A stretch of 64,000 nucleotides of DNA from Hyphomicrobiales bacterium. GTDB lineage: Bacteria; Pseudomonadota; Alphaproteobacteria; Rhizobiales; Aestuariivirgaceae. The notes beneath the pieces are model-generated. The model was not told the DNA's origin and ran no database searches. It was given only the letters and a program-made list of their open reading frames with translations. Below, piece by piece: positions 60,080-64,000 of this stretch; positions within the stretch are counted from its first letter, which is position 1, and every line of letters begins with the position of its first letter. The position numbers and the translations under genes are program-made. The DNA lies in NCBI GenBank assembly GCA_025359045.1, contig JANYHN010000008.1, forward strand, positions 62,001 through 126,000, given 5' to 3'.

Positions 60080-60581
60080 GCCTTACAGCGAAGGGTACCG
60101 TCACTTTGATCAGTTGATTTGGGCCGTTCCTGCCGTCGCTGCGCTTCTTGTTTCAAAATTTATACCCAGTGCAGATCAGGCCTCCGGGGGGAATCTCGAC
60201 TCATCTACCGTGATGACTTTGGTTGGTGCACTCGTGATGCTAGCCGTGACATTCACAGTCTACAGATTTCGCCATCACCAAAACCAGCTAAAATGGTACG
60301 AGCGGACAGTGACAGTTGGTCCACAGTCGCTACTTCAGTTTGGCATTAACATGACCATAGCCTTTTTAGTTTGGACAGCTGTTAAACGTTTGCTTGCCGC
60401 AGATGAAGTTGCATCATCATTCGGGTGGAGCATAGCAACGATGGCGAGCGCCGCAACGATCGCAACGGTGCTTACCGTGGTGCAGGAACATCGGTTATCA
60501 CTGATTCACGACCAAATTTGGACACAACAGCTCAGCCTCAGCACTGACGCAGAGAAAACAATTGGGAATGGCGGATCCTAG
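60066..60581 (+). CDS. Small four-TM hypothetical membrane protein, overlaps the cupin gene
   Basis: Hydrophobic segments LIWAVPAVAALLVSKF, TVMTLVGALVMLAVTFTVY, LLQFGINMTIAFLVWTAV, SIATMASAATIATVLTVV; 14-nt overlap with the upstream ORF. Confidence 0.6.
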   Translation: MEKNKPYSEGYRHFDQLIWAVPAVAALLVSKFIPSADQASGGNLDSSTVMTLVGALVMLAVTFTVYRFRHHQNQLKWYERTVTVGPQSLLQFGINMTIAFLVWTAVKRLLAADEVASSFGWSIATMASAATIATVLTVVQEHRLSLIHDQIWTQQLSLSTDAEKTIGNGGS

Positions 60582-60633
60582 ATTACGGTGATTACGGTGG
60601 CAATGCATTCAACTAAATAGAAATCCAACAATT

Positions 60634-60755
60634 CGTCCCCTTCTCCCCTTGCAGGAAAAGGTGGCCAAAGGCTGGATGAGGGGTTGCTGCGCATTATCTG
60701 ATTGGGTCCCAGTGACCGCTCACCCACCCTCTCCCGCAGAGGGAGAGGGTTGGTG
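60634..60755. repeat. Intergenic ctctcccc/gggagagg-type repeat
   Basis: ccccttctccccttgcaggaaaagg ... caccctctcccgcagagggagagggttgg. Confidence 0.55.
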
Positions 60756-60844
60756 TTACGGTGACACTGCACAAAACTCACTTCCCGCCGTTCCTGTAAC
60801 GGCGGCTTTAGTCGAGTTACGCATCGCTTAGCCGCAAGTGTAGA

Positions 60845-61699
60845 TCATTGCGCCGCTACAAACCCACACTGTTTCTGTTCCATATCAATCTGCTTGGTAA
60901 TGCGGATGGCGTTTTGGGCGTAGGCTTCGGTGACTGATCCGTGGTTGATCGTCTTGTCTTTCAGTGGGCTCACAGCTTCACAGAGGTGGAAGACGTGAGG
61001 CTCAGACGACTTGGGGGCTCCGGCTTCGGGTGCGATCCAATAAACCACATCCGTGCCGTTGGGATTGGCAGCGGATTTTGTTGCGGCCGTTACATCAGCG
61101 GAATCGCGGGCGATGTCTTGGGCTTGCGCGGCCACTTCGGGTGAGCAAGCTGTCGTGAGTTGGCCTGCTTTAATCTGGGTGGCGCAGGCGTTCATGTCTT
61201 GGGTATATTGTTCTACCGATGGCGGTTTGAAATTCACGCCCAGCAAGGTGGCGATCACGGCCAGCACAGCGCCAACGCCGCCAGCGATCTGCTTGTTCTT
61301 GGGGTCCATGTCCTTGTCCAAGAAAATCAAGGCGAGCAACGGCAGGAAGGCAATGACCGTCATGATTGCGCCCAGCTGGTTTTGCATGAAGAAGCTGGCG
61401 GGATTCGCGCGGCTGGCTGGATCATTGCGGTAAGCAGCCTTCCACAGCATGCTGCCAGCAATGGCGAAGACGGCAATGCCAACCAGAAGGCCAATGAGCA
61501 GTGGCATGTTGCCACCGCTGCCGCCAGCGTCGAATTTATGATGCAGCAACTCGTAAATGGCATAGGCTTCAGCGGCAATCGCTATGATCCAGCACAACCA
61601 AGCGAACATGCGCAGACGGCTTGCTGAACCCTTCTGGCCTTGCGACGCTTGCCAATCTTTGGTGACGTCCGGCTTTCCGGTTGGTTTATTGTCAGTCAT
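60845..61699 (-). CDS. Multi-TM hypothetical protein
   Basis: RLRMFAWLCWIIAIAAEAYAIYELL, MPLLIGLLVGIAVFAIAGSMLW, IMTVIAFLPLLALIFLD, IAGGVGAVLAVIATLLGV. Confidence 0.7.
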   Translation of the reverse strand: MTDNKPTGKPDVTKDWQASQGQKGSASRLRMFAWLCWIIAIAAEAYAIYELLHHKFDAGGSGGNMPLLIGLLVGIAVFAIAGSMLWKAAYRNDPASRANPASFFMQNQLGAIMTVIAFLPLLALIFLDKDMDPKNKQIAGGVGAVLAVIATLLGVNFKPPSVEQYTQDMNACATQIKAGQLTTACSPEVAAQAQDIARDSADVTAATKSAANPNGTDVVYWIAPEAGAPKSSEPHVFHLCEAVSPLKDKTINHGSVTEAYAQNAIRITKQIDMEQKQCGFVAAQ

Positions 61700-61827
61700 A
61701 TTATTATCCCCAGTTCAAAGCTGCTTCATCAGAGCTTCTAGTGTGGCATAATGTTGGGCGATGTCAATAATCGTTCAAGTGGCAATCCATTACACTTTTG
61801 ACCCGAAATGATCGTCGTCTACCCAAC

Positions 61828-63288
61828 CTAACTCCGCTTCACCCCAAACATATTATCGCTCGCCTTCTTCACGAACAAATTCGTCAGCGCGTCGAGCACA
61901 TTGTCATAAGTAAATTCAGGCCGTGTTGCTTCGAATTTGCACGACGCCAGAACTTGCTCGACAATGAATTTGGGCTGAAAATAGGCCAGTGGTGCGTTGT
62001 TCGACCTGATTGCCATTATTACCTGATTAAACGTGGCTTCTGTTAACACCAGGCCAGCTTTGCGTGCCATGCCTTCGAAAACTTTTCTATAAATGTCCTG
62101 CGCTGGCTCTAAGGTTTCAAGTTTATAGGCGATGCGGCGTTGGAATGCTGGATCCATCAAATCATCGGGATGAAGATTGGTTGAGAAAATAACAATCTCG
62201 TCGAATGGGATACGCACACTTTTTCCGGTGTGAAGCGTCAGATAATCGACCTTGCTGTTTAAAGGCACAATCCAACGGTTTAAAATGTCCTCTGGTTTGG
62301 CGCGCTGACGGCCAAAATCGTCGATGAGGAAGGTGCCGTTCAAGGCCTTAATATGAAGTGGTGCCTCATAGAATTTTGCTACGGTGTTATATTTCAAGTC
62401 CAACATTTCGATGGTCAATTCACCGCCGGTAATTACCATCGGGCGGTAGCATGCCACCCAGCGCAAGTCGGCGCGGGCGCGTCGCAGGCCCGTTCCAGCA
62501 GCTGGATCAGGCGCTTCTGCCACCTTCTGGTGAACGGTTGGATCGTAAACCTTCATGATCTCGCCATCAATATCAACGCAATGAGGCACATAAATAACGT
62601 TCTGAAAAATTTTTCCAACAATTTCTGCTACGGTGGTTTTGCCATTGCCTGCTGGCCCATAAATCAGAATGGCATTGCCCGAATTCACCGCAGGGCCGAG
62701 CCTGCTGATAAAACGATCATTCATCACCAATCCGGAAAAGGCTTCATCTAATTGTTGGCGTGTCACATGCTCGTTAGAAACGCGCTGATTTTCGATGCGC
62801 TCTTGGTAATCTTTCAGAGAGACCGGTGCTGGTCCAAAATATTGACAGCGCTTCATCGCATCTGCGGCCCAGTCTCGTCCGGCTCGTGTCAGTGTTAAGC
62901 GTTGTTCAGCAAGCGACCCGCCGATGGAAGATGTGGCTAATGCTTCCACAAATTTCCGCTCCTTGGCATCCATCAATAGCAGATTGACGATATTACTGGA
63001 AAGTTTCAGAGCTTCGGCAATTTGCGAATTTGTTTCGAGATTTTCTGAATACATGCCTTTGATGGCAAGTTCGAGCAGCGATGCCGGATCAACGCCAGTA
63101 TCTGCCACGGTGGTCGGGGCCTGCGGTGCTTCCTTGAGCACTTTTTCAATTTGTTCGTGGGTGAGTATGCCCAACGCAACAATACTGTCACCAAGCCTTC
63201 CGCCATTTGCAATCTGGTGGTCAGCAGCCCTATTAATATCAGCCGCAGTGGCCAGCCCCTTAGCCACTAAAATATTACCGATTTTCAT
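61828..63288 (-). CDS. AAA-type ATPase with N-terminal MshEN/GspE-N-like domain
   Basis: N-term MKIGNILVAKGLATAADINRAADHQIANGGRLGDSIVALGILTHEQIEKVL; Walker A LIYGPAGNGKTTVAEIVG; GTFLIDDFGRQ; VIFSTNLHPDDL; FQRRIAYKL. Confidence 0.8.
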   Translation of the reverse strand: MKIGNILVAKGLATAADINRAADHQIANGGRLGDSIVALGILTHEQIEKVLKEAPQAPTTVADTGVDPASLLELAIKGMYSENLETNSQIAEALKLSSNIVNLLLMDAKERKFVEALATSSIGGSLAEQRLTLTRAGRDWAADAMKRCQYFGPAPVSLKDYQERIENQRVSNEHVTRQQLDEAFSGLVMNDRFISRLGPAVNSGNAILIYGPAGNGKTTVAEIVGKIFQNVIYVPHCVDIDGEIMKVYDPTVHQKVAEAPDPAAGTGLRRARADLRWVACYRPMVITGGELTIEMLDLKYNTVAKFYEAPLHIKALNGTFLIDDFGRQRAKPEDILNRWIVPLNSKVDYLTLHTGKSVRIPFDEIVIFSTNLHPDDLMDPAFQRRIAYKLETLEPAQDIYRKVFEGMARKAGLVLTEATFNQVIMAIRSNNAPLAYFQPKFIVEQVLASCKFEATRPEFTYDNVLDALTNLFVKKASDNMFGVKRS

Positions 63289-63550
63289 TCTTCAACCCCA
63301 GATCAACGCCCATGCGCATGCCGCTTGCGCAACTTAGGCATTGACCAGAATCGGTTATTTGTTGGTTAATCGGACTATAGAGTCCGTGCAGCTCTGCAGT
63401 TCATCGGAAACAAATCGTTACTGACCTGTGATAAAATTGGAGAACTTGAACGCGACGGCGCAACCGAAGATAGGTTGAATACAGGCCGAGGTCTAGCATA
63501 ATCCTCTTGGCGTGTTCCAAAATGAAAAACTAAAACAGGGGTTTGTTGAG

Positions 63551-64000
63551 ATGAAATCGTTTTTATTAAAGGCTTTTGCTGCGGCTCTGATGCTGGGTAC
63601 TGTTGGTCCTGCCGCTCAGGCGGAAGTGAAAGAAATGTGGTCGCTTACAGGGTTTTCACATCCTGAGAGCGTGGATTTCGATTTGGCGCATGGCGTGTTT
63701 TATGTGTCCAATATCGGTGGCGCGCCGCTCGATAAGGACGGAAACGGGTTTATCGCCAAGGTGTCCCGCGATGGGAAAATGATGACTCAAAAATGGATTG
63801 AAGGTCTCAACGCGCCAAAGGGCATTGTGATGCAGGGAACAAAAATGTGGGTTTCGGACATTGATCAACTGGTTGAGATCGATACAGGCACTGGCAAAGT
63901 CGTGCAGAAATATGATGCCAAGGGTGCTGTGTTTTTGAACGACACTGCCGTTGATGCCGAAGGCAATGTCTATGTTTCAGATATCGCCAAATCCACAATC
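63551..64000 (+). CDS. Partial CDS, exported SMP-30/NHL-like beta-propeller protein
   Basis: MKSFLLKAFAAALMLGTVGPAAQAEVKEMWSLTGFSHPESVDFDLAHGVFYVSNIGGAPLDKDGNGFIAKVSRDGKM..., open to the window end. Confidence 0.75.
   Translation, partial: MKSFLLKAFAAALMLGTVGPAAQAEVKEMWSLTGFSHPESVDFDLAHGVFYVSNIGGAPLDKDGNGFIAKVSRDGKMMTQKWIEGLNAPKGIVMQGTKMWVSDIDQLVEIDTGTGKVVQKYDAKGAVFLNDTAVDAEGNVYVSDIAKSTI

Overview
This 64 kb window looks like a chromosomal segment of an alphaproteobacterium, probably Hyphomicrobiales/Rhizobiales-like. That placement is inferred from gene order, the porin type and a GAAC-N7-GAAC SOS box; no search was run. Most of it is housekeeping: tpiA, a ppiD-trpE-trpG-trpD-trpC-moaC-moeA-lexA block, folK/smpB/dapA, a branched-chain amino acid neighbourhood (ilvD, leuA, ilvC, ilvN, ilvB), pdxJ, miaA/serB, an RND efflux pair, uvrB and one tRNA-Lys(CTT). 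The most interesting accessory material is: (1) a two-gene overlapping cassette of a DUF5343-like protein plus a Swt1-type HEPN protein (25940-27152), a candidate defence or RNase-effector module; (2) a dispersed ~105-bp element in two copies (370-474 and 27409-27514), each with a TTGACA-N17-TATnnn promoter-like motif, one copy just upstream of the HEPN cassette; (3) a stand-alone Card1/DUF1887-like PD-(D/E)XK nuclease domain protein overlapping a quinone oxidoreductase gene; (4) two unannotated leader peptides, MKNTLVVVRSRITSGG before ilvB and MSSNAKSLKLLLISP before leuA; (5) two perfect 7-3-7 inverted repeats in the RND/uvrB divergent promoter; (6) a cupin/4-TM overlapping gene pair after uvrB. 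I saw no CRISPR array, integrase or transposase.
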